From Cunninghamia lanceolata (Eukaryota; Streptophyta; Pinopsida; Cupressales; Cupressaceae), in assembly GCA_027924645.1 (NCBI GenBank), contig BSBN01000829.1, positions 4,588,001 through 4,652,000 of the forward strand: a stretch of 64,000 nt of DNA. Direction: 5' to 3'. The notes beneath the pieces are model-generated. The model was not told the origin of the DNA. It saw only the letters and a list, made by a program, of their open reading frames with translations, and did no database searches. This document shows positions 12,212 to 24,786 of the stretch, in pieces (positions within the stretch are counted from its first letter, which is position 1; each line of letters begins with the position of its first letter). The translations under genes and the position numbers were made by a program.

Positions 12212-13200
12212 CCATAAGAATGTTTGGGAAAAATATAAATAATTGCATGGTGGATTCAAGAGCCTCGGCTAATGTTATGCCACTAGGAATATGCAAAACT
12301 TTAGGACTCACTCTAACCAAATCTGCTAAGGTTGTTACTTAGTTGGACAAGACATAGGTTAATGTGGTAGGTGAGCTAATGCATATCCAAATGCAGTTAG
12401 CATCTGATCCTAGGGTAAGCTAATTTATTGATATCCAGGTCATAGATATACCAGTCAATTATAGTATGCTACTAAGTAGAGACTGTTCTAAAACATTGAA
12501 TGGATACATGGCCACTGATTTTTCACACATGTGGTTACCATGGAGAGGTGTCCTGAATCAGATTAGGATAGAGGCTGAGCCTAGGATGAAACACATGATT
12601 ACAGAGTATAACAAGACAAATGACATATTGTATGCTTCCGTTGAACCAGGTGTCTATAGAGTGTCAAATAGAGGAGTGCAAATAGAGGAAATCTTGATGT
12701 TAGACTTTAAGACAAAGCCTACTGATAATGAAACAACTCTATTCATTGAATCTGATGGTAACTCTTCTAATGAAGAAAATAATGCCTTAATTAGCTTTGG
12801 TCAAATCATAAGATAGGAGATGGAAAAGTGCATCCAACAGGAATCTCCAATTCAGTGTAAATTGCACAAAGGACTGTGTACAGTTCATAATATTCCTCAT
12901 CCTGAAGAAAATTATGGAATGTATAGGTATATCATAGAATATCAATATGGAAAATGCATAAAAAGGATGGGACAACAAAAAGGAAAGTTTAGTCTTGATA
13001 AACCTGAACTGTGTTTTCATGAAAATATAGATGATTCAATACAAGTTTTAAAGGAAGAAATGGGAGTAAAGAATGTCAATTATTCTGACTCACAAATGGA
13101 AAATGCAGGTGTACCTATGACTTAGACTGAGACACATGAAAATAGGTATGTTGCGGAAAGACCAGCGACAAACAACGTGATTCCTGATAAGGTAAAATGT
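12212..13200 (+). pseudogene. Gypsy aspartic protease and linker
   Basis: A retropepsin-like region. The catalytic DSGA-type motif appears as VDSRASANVMP from 12250, with the glycine replaced by arginine. The downstream YSMLLSRDCSKTLNGYMATD (12460-12519) followed by FSHMWLPW matches the conserved second half of plant Gypsy proteases. Stops near 12340, 12355 and 12420 break it. A poorly conserved linker follows. The altered active site and stops mean it is inactive. Confidence 0.8.
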
Positions 13201-13640
13201 TAAGGTCAAAAGAACAAGAGTGGCATCTGGACACTAAAGTGTGATGGGTCTAAATCTAAGCAAGGGGTGGGAGCAGGGGTCGAACTTATTGATCCAAATG
13301 GTAAATCATTTTTAACAGCATATAGGCTTTAGTTTCCTTGCACTAACAATGTAGAAGAGTATGAAGCTCTGATTTATGGACTTGTTATGGCTATTAAGAA
13401 GAAGGCAAAGGTGATTAAAGTATTTTTTGATTATGAGTTAGTGGTTAAACAAGTCAAGAAACTGTATGCATGTAATTACAGAAAAATGGTTAGTTATAGG
13501 CATAGGATATGGGACTTAATTAAATCTTTTGATGCCTTTAACATTGAGCATATCCCTAGATAATTGAATCAAAGACCAGATGCGTTAGTAGTTGTTGCTA
13601 TCACTTTAGAGCCTTTAACCTTGTCAAGCTTAAAATGATT
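13201..13640 (+). pseudogene. RNase H-like domain upstream of RT
   Basis: The segment reads as an RNase H of the kind found as a second domain in some plant Gypsy elements. It has WTLKCDGSKSKQGVGAGVEL with the first Asp, CTNNVEEYEALIYGL with the catalytic Glu, FFDYELVVKQVK with an Asp, and NQRPDAL with the last Asp near the end. It lies between protease and RT, while a separate, decayed RNase H follows the RT. Stops interrupt it near 13331 and 13561. A 54-bp in-frame direct duplication (13606-13713) follows at once and lengthens the linker to RT. Confidence 0.78.
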
Positions 13641-13989
13641 TGTTGTTGAATTGGTAAATTTAGAGCCTTTAACCTTGTCAGGCTTAAAATGATTTGCTGT
13701 TGAATTGGTAAATGTACCAAGTATACCTAATAATGTCACTCATTTCCAAGTATTTGAAGGAGATCAACAAATTGTAGACTTCCTCACTTGTAATAAGGTA
13801 TTTGAAGCTCAGATCATTGATGAGCAGGAAAGACCTGATGTATCTTGGGATGAGGAGGACATAGTAAACCTAAAAAGTAATTTCCTACCCAAAGGGGTAA
13901 TAAAACTGGAGAAGATCTTTGATTTTGATGGGGTAGTTAGATAGAAAGACCTCCCTAAAATTGAAGGGGGTAAATGTGATCCCTTTAAC

Positions 13990-16560
13990 TTAGGAACATA
14001 GTAAAGTCCACAGAATGTGTTGATTGGAAAGGCTTGTTCTGAAGAATTAAGAAAAGAAATTGTAGAGGTTTTAAAGGAGTATAAGCATGTGATAGCTTTG
14101 ACTTATGAAGATTTGAAGACTTATGATACCTCTATTATAACTCATGTAATACCATTAAGACCAGGGGTAAAACCATTTAGACAAAAACAAAGGCCAGTGA
14201 ATGCTATTTTAGAGCCTCTAATCTTTGAAGAAGTCAAAAAGTTGTTGTCTGCTAGAATAATTTTCCCGGTAAGACATTCAACCTGGGTAGCAAACTTAGT
14301 GCCCGTAAGGAAGAAAAGTGGAGACATTAGATTGTGTGTGAACTTTAGAAACTTGAATAAAGCTTCTAAAAGGGATAACTACCCATTGCCTCCAATAGAT
14401 GAAGTACTATAGGCAATAAATGGAGCTAAGATGATGTCATTTCTAGATGGATTTTCTAGGTATAATCAGGTTTTAGTTGACAAAGAAGATAGGTTGAAGA
14501 CTACATTTACTTGCAAATGGGGTAACTATGCATACAGGAGAATGCCTTTTGGTTTAATTAATGCAGATGCCACTTTTCGGCAAGCCATGGACATTGCATT
14601 TCATGGACTCTCAGGTAAGTGTATTTTCATTTACATGGATGATTTAACTGTATTTTCTAAAGATGCATCCACTCATGTAGAAGATTTGAGGAGAGTGCTA
14701 AAAAGGTGTGAAAGGTATGGAATTTCTATTAACCCAAAGAAATGTTCATTTGGTGTAACGTAAGGAAAGTTGTTAGGGCATATCATTTCTGAGAATGTGG
14801 TGCAGGAGCACCTAACACAAGGTGGCCTCTGTGAGGCATTTAAGTTCATGTTTTGTTTTGAAATCATGTTCTGTGTTGTAATAAGGTCTATTTGACCAAT
14901 GCAATTTCATTTCTATTTGTAAGTCCCAAGTGATTTAGGTCACTTTTGTCAAATTGTTAGTCTCAAGATGGTTGGTCTCCCAGCCACTTGGAATCGATTG
15001 GTTTTTCTCCCAACCATTTGGAATCAGTTGGTTTTCCTCAGGGTGAGTTTATAAACCCAGAGGAATGAACCAAATAAGATGGGTAATCAGATCGAAGAGA
15101 GGAGGTTGAATGTAATTGTGCATTGTGTTAAGGAGAAATTGAACTATTCTGTTATGCTAATTTGATTTATGTTTCCTATAACTGTAAATTGTTAGCTGTA
15201 GATTTCCATTCTTTTTGTGCTTTCCATTGTTGTAAAATGTCGATGTGAAGCATTTTTACTGGTGAGATTTTTGTCTAAATCAGTGGAATGGCTTCGTTGT
15301 ACAATATTCATTTGTTTTCTATTTTGTTTCATTATTCGGCGGTGCAGAGGATCCAGACAGTGTGAGGTGTACAGTAGGTTGACCTAGCTCTCCATGTGCT
15401 AGGGTTTGGGAGAAGGTAGACTATGCAATGACGTATCAGCGTATCGATGAAGTAAACCCTAGTATGACCGATAGTAATTGTCACGCCAACGAGAGGTCAA
15501 AGGGGACATTAGAGTGATCAATATATCGGCAGCTCCAGAGTGAGTCCCACTAACGGAACAAGTCTCACCAATGGTAAGTGCCATCGGCACATCGAGAGAG
15601 AAGTTGGGAGCTTCACTGACGGGAAGGGTCTCGTCGACAAGGTCACGCCCAACTGGTGTGGAAGTCGTCACGGTTGAGACAAAGTGGAACTTAACTATCA
15701 TCGGGCATCAGTAGGAGGATGGAAGACTTGGCTGATCGAAGATGTCTCACCGAAGTTAAAGCTGGTTGAGCTATCGGTGTGAGTTTGGTCATGGAGAGAC
15801 TTAGGAGAGTCTTTCTGACGGTGATTGTCCAGCCGATGGTGAAGGATCGGCGGCTTGGTTGTTAGTCTTGCCAACGCTAAGTAAATTAGGGCCCATTCTA
15901 CAGTTCCCACTGTATGCTCCTCATTAGAATGGGATATCCATTCACCCAGACAAAGCAGAGGGAATAAAAAATTTACAATTGCCTAACAGTAAAAAGGAGT
16001 TGATGTCTTTCTTTGGTAAAATTAACTTTGTTAGAAAATTTATTACATGATTTTTAGAGATTGTACAACCATTAAATGCAATGGTAAAGAAAGATATGAA
16101 GATAGAGTGGATGCTAGTAGCCAAGGCTACATTTGAGGACATTAAAGAGGCTATTTCTGATGCTCCTGTGTTAGCTAGTATGAATTATACTAAATTGTTT
16201 TACATCTACTCATTTGCATCTGCACATTCAGTTGCAGTTGCTTTGACACAAAAGAGAGAAGAAAATGAAGAGAAACCCATTGCTTTCATGAGTGCTCCTT
16301 TGAAGGACATACAATTGAAGTATTTAGACATAGAAAGATAGGCTTTTGCATTAGTAAGGGCAGTGAAAAAGTTTAGGCACTACATCTTGAGAAGCCAAGT
16401 AAAAGCTATAGTACCTGATGTAGCAGTGAAAATGTTATTGATGCAAAATGAGCCTGGAGAGAAAAGAGCCAAGTGGATTACAATGTTGCAAGAATTTGAT
16501 ATGGAGATCATTCCTATGAAGTAAGTCAAAGGTTAGGCATTAGTACAGACAATAGCTACT
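13990..16560 (+). pseudogene. pol: Gypsy reverse transcriptase-RNase H, split by an insert
   Basis: The RT runs 13990-14797 and resumes at 15932. Visible motifs are PLRPGVKPFRQKQRPVN, WVANLVPVRKKSGDIRLCVN, the YRRMPFGLINADATF palm segment and FIYMDD with YMDD at 14632-14643. After the insert the frame continues with a KAEGIKNLQLP thumb segment and SKKELMSFFGKINFVRKFI. The RNase H (about 16081-16560) is recognisable by VALTQKREENEEKPIAFMS and the KFRHYIL segment. Stops near 14410, 14761, 16048, 16340 and 16522 and the 1.1-kb insert inactivate it. Neighbouring domains are in the same orientation, as in one polyprotein. Confidence 0.88.
14798..15926. mobile_element. Solo-LTR-like insert in the RT domain
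   Basis: A 1129-bp insert flanked by GAATG on both sides (14793-14797 and 15927-15931), with the RT frame resuming directly after it. It starts TGGTGCAGGAGC and ends GCTCCTCATTA, nearly an inverted repeat. CATTA would be CACCA before two C-to-T changes. The 5-bp duplication and TG start suggest a solo LTR. The second half (15480-15900) is clearly GC-richer than the first, so a short non-autonomous element is also possible. No gene is supported inside. Confidence 0.72.
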
Positions 16561-16713
16561 GATCCAAACTTGGTGAAACAACAATATGTATTAAACACTA
16601 ATAATGCATTAGGTTGGTATGATGATTTAAACACATTCTTGATATCTAAAAAGTATCCAAACAAGATGAAGTCTTCTCAGAGGAGAGCCCTCAAGATAAA
16701 AACATAGAAATAT

Positions 16714-17853
16714 ATGGTACAAGGAGGTCTATTGTTCAAGAAGAATCATGAAGGTATATACTTGAGGTGTTTTAACAGAAATGAAGCAGACAAAGTATTG
16801 TTGGAACTGCATCAAAAATATGGAACAACTCATGGTTCCCATCTGGCAACTACTCATAAAATTCTGAGAGCTGGTTATTATTGGCCAACAATATTTAAGG
16901 ATATAGAAAACCATATTCAAAGTTGTCACACATGTCAAATAGGGACAAATTAGGCTAATCCACTACAACCAGTTATTGAGTTTAGGCCATTTGCACAATG
17001 GGGACTGGATTTCATTAGAGTCATCAATCCTCCATCATTTGTTGGGCACAAGTTCATACTAATGGTGATAGATTATTGTACAAGGTGGACAGAGGCAACA
17101 TGCTATAAGTTTTCCACTACTGAGGTGGTCATCAAATTTCTTGAGAACATCATTACAAGGTTTGGGGCTCCCTATTCTCTGGTATGTGACAATGGCCCAA
17201 TATTCTCATCTTTGAAATTTTCTAAATGGGCATTTGAATATGGGATAGTTCTAAAGTTTTCTTCAAATTATTATGCTCAAGATAATGGGTTAGCTGAGTC
17301 TACTGACAAAATCCTGTTAGACATCATAAAAAATGTAATTGTTAAAAATCCAAACGAATGGAACACACTTTTGAAGTATGCACTATGGGTAGACAGAATG
17401 AAAGTTAAGGTTACCTTAGGCAATGCACCATATCACTTAGTTTATAGGATGGATCCCATACTTCTAGGGAACTTAAGAATACCTACCCAAAAGTTTGCTA
17501 ATGAGTATCTAGGCTTTGATGATCATAGAAAAGCTAGGTTGGTTCAAATGTTACAATTGGATGAGAAAAGAGCCCAAGCTATAGATAAATTTGCAAAACA
17601 TCAGGTTGTAGTTAAAAGATGGTTTGATAAGAGATTAAGAGTTAAAACATTCAAAATATCAGATCTGGTGTTATGTTGGGATAAGGCACATGAAAAGAAA
17701 GGGAACCATGGAAAATTTGATAAATTGTGGTTGGGTCCACTACAGGTTTCAGAAATACTAGGGCACAATACTTTTAGGCTCAAAACCTTAACTGGTGAAG
17801 ATGTTCCATTACCTATTAATGGTCAACATCTTAAGCATTATTTTAAGGCTTAG
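16714..17853 (+). pseudogene. int: Gypsy integrase
   Basis: The zinc-binding HHCC domain is visible (HQKYGTTHGSH, then CHTCQIG) at about 16830-16945. The catalytic core follows, with IDYCTRWTEA (first Asp), VCDNGPIF (second Asp) and DNGLAESTDKILL (the Glu), then LGNAPYHLVY. The C-terminal part has the GPY/F-type GKFDKLWLGPLQVSEIL and ends HLKHYFKA at 17853, with no chromodomain. A stop at 16951 separates the HHCC region from the core; from 17062 on, 263 codons are open. This is the best-kept part of pol. Confidence 0.9.
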
Positions 17854-18749
17854 AAGGTAATTCAACCTTACTATGTATCATAATGTAAATATTGTACAGG
17901 TGTGGGTGTTTCCTGGGCTTTTGTTGGTTGTTTGTTTTTTTTGGTTGTTTGTTTGTGTGCTTTGTTGGTGGTTTTGTGGGTTTTCTTTGTTTGTTGTTTG
18001 GTGGTTTGTTGTGTTTCTTTGGTAGGGATGTTTGTTTTGATTTAAGGTATGAAGGAGCATACTAACAACCACTAAAAATAATGAATGTAAAGTGTTGTTT
18101 ATCTTGTGAATGATTTTATTCAATAACTGTGAATTGAAATATTCAATGAGAGTTTCTCACATTGACACACCTAAAATCCTTGGGTTTGCTGAACATACCA
18201 GTGTAGGTGTTAAGTGAAAAATTAGAGGTCACCCTTGCTACCATTGCAATTCTCATCTTAAATTTAGCAAGTGACCACACCTTGCATCATAAACTTACAA
18301 TGATAATATTTCATGAATCTAAATGCCATGCAGAATTGGATTAATAAAAAGATGGATTATACTAAAAATCCAATTTAAGTCATCTAAGTAACTCTACCGA
18401 GGCTATGGATGCCTGTTGGCAGTGGGGCTCTACTTAGGAGAATCGCAATGATAACCTTGCCAAGGCTATGAATGACTATTGACAACAAGGCTCTATCCAG
18501 TTTCCTATAAGGGATGAAATCAACTATATAGTTTAACACCAGTCACTAGTGTTTTCAACTCATCTTTAAGATGAGGATTATTAATCATATGCACATACTT
18601 AAACTCTATTGAAGGATTCATATTCCTTATTAAATACATTTAGTCCAAGTTGAATAATAGTTTACATATGAGGAGGTTGGAAGTTATAAATTTATTTCAT
18701 TTTGTTTTCTTTAATGGTTTAAATGTAATTGTTTTATTTGGTTGCTAGT
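17854..18749. other. Untranslated region between integrase and 3' LTR
   Basis: No gene is seen. 17915-18010 is a T/G-rich low-complexity run of GTTTG-like repeats. 18390-18510 holds two loose copies of a unit containing GAGGCTATGGATGCC/AAGGCTATGAATGAC followed by GGCTCTA. No strong polypurine tract touches the LTR; GAGGAGGTTGGAAG near 18670 is the best candidate. Confidence 0.6.
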
Positions 18750-20615
18750 TGTTGTGATGCTCACAAAACACCCCATTTTACCCTTTAGCAAAATGAGGAC
18801 CCCTTGCTGTGACTGTTGCTTTTGGTTTGTGTGTTTGGTCCTGCTTGGTAGTAAAAGGGAAAAAGGGTAGGTATTGCAAAAGTGTTGAAAATTAGAATGT
18901 CTAGTATCATGGAAAAGGAAATCGATGGTATTAGTGAATTCTTTGTGAAAAATGATTAAGAGTTGCTTTTTGAACCAACTTGAAATTTATAATATTTTGT
19001 GAGATATGAGGGTTTGGTAAAATGCACTATTTTTAGAGTCTGTATGCTATATACAAGGTTGCTTGTATATGGAGTCTTTGTATGTGTTACATTGTGTTAT
19101 CGATTTTTTGTATCTTGTTGATTGCATGCATATGTCTAATGATCAAACCCTTTGCATACAAGTCAGACCTGATTGATATTAAAAGTTGAATGAATAAAGT
19201 GATAGGTCCACGCTTGAATATACATTTGTATGTATGTTTAATACAAATGTAGTTAATATACAAAGTGGCTAATATGCATACCCAAACCCGAAATAAGTAT
19301 ACAATGTGATTTATAAAAGCCGAAGGCTGACTTTACGTGGTATCATATTTTGTATGTATCAACTTTGCATCTTAAACATACATACAGATGTGGATTCCAA
19401 ATGGCAATTAAAAGGAGTTTAACATTGGTGGGACCCGCAGGTCATTGTAATAAAAGGGGTTCCAATAAGCGAAAAGAGGCCTAAGTGTTGATACATACAA
19501 AAGGGCCAGACTTGAAGATGATGTAATAATGATGTATAATAAAAAGGGTTCCGCATGTTGTATATGTGTTATATACAAAAGGATGTACAAAACAGAAGAT
19601 ACAAAGATACAAAGCTAGAAGTAACAAAAAGGTTGAAAACAATTAAATGTTCGTTAAGTCCGCGGATTGTATATTATAGTATATGTTGTAGGTACATCAG
19701 GATATACAAAGAGAGATACAAAAGGAGATACAAATAAGGTAAAGGTAAAACCCGGCGGTGATTTTAAAGGTGGTCTGACATAACTAATGTCAGCGCTTTT
19801 GTATGTATGAAAGATTGTATGCATACAAATCTAATATACAAAAGAACTAGTACATTATAAAAAAGGATAGAGAAATTAAAGAAAAATGAATGCACCTTTT
19901 GTTTTGCACTTGTATGTTAGATTGTATCTATTATATATACATTCTGAAATACAAAGATGAACACAAAGTAAAGTGTAACATTGATTTATAAGCTATTGCA
20001 TGTTTCAGTTTGTATATTAAAGGATATGCAAAGTAATATACAAAATGGGATATACAAAGTCGAAATGCAAAGGGCAGGGAATTAATGGATACAATGTTCA
20101 AAATACAAAGTTGAAATGAAGAATTGAGCTTGAACGATGTATTAAATACAACATTTAATGCAGAACTAACAATGAAACGGTGGAATTTAAACATGCTAGG
20201 CTTAAACTAAAGGGTTGTTTTACTTTCATAATTGCATCTTGAAAGCTAAAATTGTAGAAGAATAGGATTATCACACAAATTGAGCAAGGATTCAATGGTT
20301 GAACAAAATTTTAGAACGGTAATGACGCAACTGAAACGTAAAAAGGGTCAACACTTATAGAGTTAAGCTGTCATGAAAAAAGGTATGTACCCTAAAACGC
20401 AAATTAGTTATGAGTAATTTCATTTGAAAATACAAATGAATGGCAAATTACTGTAGTTAATTAGGGAAATTAACCGACTGTGTTAGATAACATGAAATCT
20501 AAAATAGGGAAAAGACAAAAGGGTTAGGGTAAATGTGAAAATGTAAAAAATTCATGCTAAAACCCTATGAAGATGAAGTAAAATGAGAGGGTAAATATGC
20601 GAGTTTTCATACAGG

Positions 20616-23600
20616 ATGGCTTTGAAGCAAAAGAAGGTGGATACAATGGGTGAAGAAAAGGTAAAGGTAAAAAATAAAAGAAAGCCAAGAAATGAAATAG
20701 ACAAAGAGGAATTGCCAGTGCGGGGTTATCCATCCCTAATCAGCACATGTGGAGTTTTGACAGATACAAACATTGGGTACTATGATGCAAAAGATGTTTT
20801 AAATCAAATCACAACGTCAGACGCTAGTCCTGATATCAAGTGCATTTGGGAAACACGGTTATAGAAGGCTGCGGGGTTCCCGTTAGCAATGGAAGCTAAG
20901 GATTTGGTTTTGGAATGTATAAGCATATATGACTCAAGAACTAGAAGGGTAATGCATGAAGAGCAAGTCATTACTGATTTATCTACAGAGGGGATAGCAA
21001 GGACATTTGGCTTAGAAATCGAAGATAAAATGATGGATATAGATATATATCAATATATAGAGGATTTTAATAATAATGAGAGAGAATGCAAGAGTACAAT
21101 CTTCTACAAATGGTACACTACAGAAAACAAACCTAAGGCTATAGTGAAGGTACCAAAGAACCTCTACAGAATAGATTTCAAAGAAGAAATACATTTGATG
21201 ATTACAAGGATGAGTAGATTGGTAGGATTGAGAGATGCAACCAAGTGTGAACCATGTGGATGTTCACTGTTATTCAATTCATGAGAGAAGCAAAAGAGGA
21301 GGATAGGAAAATTCATTGGGCCAAAGCTATTGGTACTACCATATGGAAGCAGGCCATGTTAAGAAATTAGAAAATGATGCCTTTCTATTTGTCATCTTAT
21401 GTTTTGTATTCATGTTAAGGTTTGACCTTACATAACTAGGATTAACAGAATTGGGACCCTGGGAAATGGTCCAAATCAGAAATTGGTTTATGATCATTAT
21501 CCAAATTTGCAAGAGGATAATGCCTTGAACAAGTTTGCTTTGGTAAATGATGTGTTTTACACTTATATGGTGAGAGTTTTGACTAAAGAAAAAGATAAGA
21601 GGTTTTCTAAAGAAGAAACAAATCCTATAGGTCCACATAGCTTATGGTACATACAATTTCCTAATTTCACATATATCAGAACTGAAGGTTTTGAGGGGAA
21701 CCCATTCATGTTGCCTAGATATCCTTCAGATAAACTAATTATATTAGAGTTTTCTAGGCAGAATATGAATGCATTTAGGATGTATAAGAAGAAGTGGGGC
21801 AGAGGAAATATCAAACTCCCCTGGGCTATTAGAAGGTATTCTTGTTACAATGAAGAAGTAGCTGGTTATTTATTAAAAGAGTTGAGGTACTATGGTTTTG
21901 AAAAATTTGAGTTGGCTAGATGCTTTGATCCTTTTCATAGGATTCAAAAGCATATTGATCCTAAATACAAACATCAAGTGCATATTGAGGATTATTGGTC
22001 TGATTGTGAGAATGACAGAGAAGTAAGAAAGAGAGCTCCTCAGAGGTTGACTGTAGAACTGATGAAGGCAATGGGAGAAATTAATGTTCCCTTAGAAATT
22101 GAAGATGATAAGAAGGTGTTACACCACAGTTATGAGAACACAATACTGATCCCGATTGGTGAACCTAATTAGACACAACCATGGGAAACATCTTTGGATG
22201 CTCTTTTAAAACTAATTACTATATTCTCTAAAATATGGTTGAAGGATTGGATAGAAGAACTCAAGGCTAAGGGTGATGAACCTACATTCTAGAAAAAAAG
22301 GCAAGAAAAGAGGAAGAGAAAATCAAGATGAGCTACAATGTTTTTATGAAAAGAAAAGAAAGATTGTAGAAGTCAAAATCATTGAAAAGGATAAAAATGA
22401 AGCTTTAATGGGTCCCTATGCCTTGGGTATCACCGTGGGAATAGTCTCAGGAACATTTGTAGAGGCAAGGTCATCAAGTCATGGCATCAGTATAGAACAG
22501 ACCCAAGCAGTTGAGATGCCAGCATGACATAAAATTATGAAGGCTATAGTGATTGAATCTTCAACATGAAAGGCACCATTGCAAGCTGAAAGTATAAGTG
22601 CTTCATAGGTAAATACCAGGCAAAAAGACATGAATACTAAATCCATAACAGAAGAAAGAAAACAGGGCGATATGAGGGTTAAAAAATAATTAATCGAGGA
22701 GAAGCTGCAAGAGTCAAAAGCCTGAGAAGCCAATGAAGTAAGTGAGATGGTGAATGTGGATGATGATAGTAGTGATGAAGAGGTTATGGAAGTAGAAACT
22801 ACTGCCAAAGTAGAGCTTGGAAAGAAAGAAGTAGATAAGGAATCTGTTGTAATGGAAGAACATAATACCTAAGTATATATGAGGAAGGCACAAAGCTTAG
22901 GCTCAAAAGAAGAAAATGTACAGGGAGAGTTAGAGGTAATAGATCCTTTTGGTGCACTGGTATCAGCAGAGATAATAGGAGAAGTATAAGTTATTGCATA
23001 GCAAATAGAAGAATCAGAAAAAGAAGAAGGACAAGAAAAGGTTACAAAGGAAACAGAGGTGCCAGCACAATTAGAGAAAATAAGCATCACAAAAGAGATA
23101 CCAATTTAAACTAAGGAAATGACAGAGGAAATAGTGTTAGTAAATGTTTCTAGTATTGATGTTCTAGATGTTCTTAATATGTATAATGAACAAAGTGAGC
23201 AAGAAGAAAATGTAGAGGGAGAGGATAACATAGAAAGGGAGGAAGAAAGGGTTGTACAAGGGCTTGACAAATGTACAAATCAGCTTCTATAGACAGATCA
23301 AATAGGCATGCCTGAGAATGTGCAAGGACAAATTGAAATAGCAATGGAGGCAGTAAGGATATCAGGTGGTCCTGAGGAAAATATAGAGAATATTTCTAGG
23401 AATGATGCTGACCATAGGGAACAAAGGGAAAATATAGAAGGGGAAAATAGGGAGCAAGAACATGAAGAAGAAGAAGAAGAAGAAGAAAAACAAGATGAAG
23501 AGGAGGGGGTACAACAACAGGACAATATACCACTAGTTTGGGATTAGCAGCCTCCACAACAAGAACATATAGAAATAGAGAAACCTCAAGAAGAGGTAAT

Positions 23601-24786
23601 AAATGAAGAAAAGAAAGAAGAGACAAGTATGAAAGCACCAGCTTGGATAGGTACAGAAGTCAGGAGAGAAAAGGTAGAGGTACAAGTAGTACCTATTGAT
23701 ATCAAAAGTTTATTGGGAGGTCATCCAAGAAAGGAGAAAAGGAAAGCAAAGATTATGTCAGTAATAAGGAGAAATCCTTCTGGATCTAGAACTCTAGAGC
23801 TGGCTATATCTCAAAAGGAGAAGGCTAAAGGAGAAATGAGCATAGATGATTATAAATTGCTTAACATGGATCTTGGATATGTGACTAGGGAGAAACACAT
23901 CACCGAATGGCAAGATATGAATACTGTCACCATTGAAATAATGAGAAAGGATAAAGATAAATATGATTATTTAAAATGAAACATTGTCTAGCTGCAACAA
24001 TTTATCCAAGGTATGTTTGATCCTAGTTCTAGTATGCTAGAGTTACCTACAGAACTAGCAATCTTGTCTAAAGACCAAATAAATGAGATGGAGAATAAAA
24101 GAGCTGAGGCAAATATTTTTGAGAAGTTGCTTAAAGAGTTTATGTAGAAGGGAGAAGATGTAACAAAACAAGTAATGACAGGTTGGGATATTTCTCTTAC
24201 AGGGAAAAACAAATGTAATGTTCTCATACATCACTGTTAGTCTTGATTAGAAGAGTCCATATTGGAATCAAAATAGCTCGAAGAAATGGAGGAGAGAGTG
24301 TAGGAGTTAATAAATGAAGGAGTCATTACTCCTCGAATGGATAACCAGTTACCACAGACAAGTTTAGGGTTGAAGTTTGAAGAGGATATTCTCAAAAGTT
24401 GTATTATGAATACTAGAGATTTGGAAGAGATTGCTGATAATGCAGCAAGGGTACATATGAAGATAATAGAAAAACTCATTGGGCATGAATGTCAAGAAGT
24501 ACCAGTATATGGCTTAACAATGGCAATGAAAGAATTCAAAGCCATTTATTCACCGTGTTTGGAGAATCTGGCATCAAATTTAAATACATAAATGATTGAT
24601 TCAGTTATGGAGATAAATGGTAAAATCAAGAAATATCAGAAGAGAGTGAATCGTTTATCAAAGCAAGAGAAGAGGTTGAATGAGGGAATTGAAGTACAAG
24701 AATATACATGGGCAAAGAGTCAAGAAGGTGATCACACTTTTATTATGGGTGTGATGGGCAATTTTTTGGAGTACCTGAAGGAGTAG
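20616..24786 (+). pseudogene. Non-canonical LTR-encoded reading frame, right copy
   Basis: The second copy of the frame at 4414-8601, collinear with it throughout: globular N-terminal part, basic stretch, Glu-rich middle, short Gln/Pro run and helical C-terminal part. Private damage includes TAG at 20862 (a Tyr codon in the left copy), two extra bases near 21255, an extra A near 22292 and TAG at 22170 (Trp in the left copy). Its longest open piece, 21483-22172 (229 codons), spans positions stopped in the left copy. It shares TAG at 21368 and TGA at 22567 with the left copy. No family is recognised and the role is unknown. Confidence 0.72.

Noticed and set aside
15459..15910. Minus-strand frames in the solo-LTR-like insert
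   Set aside because: No recognisable domain; they arise from the GC-rich second half of the insert and are short.
17878..18123. Asn/Gln/Thr-rich minus-strand frame
   Set aside because: It is the complement of a GTTTG low-complexity run.
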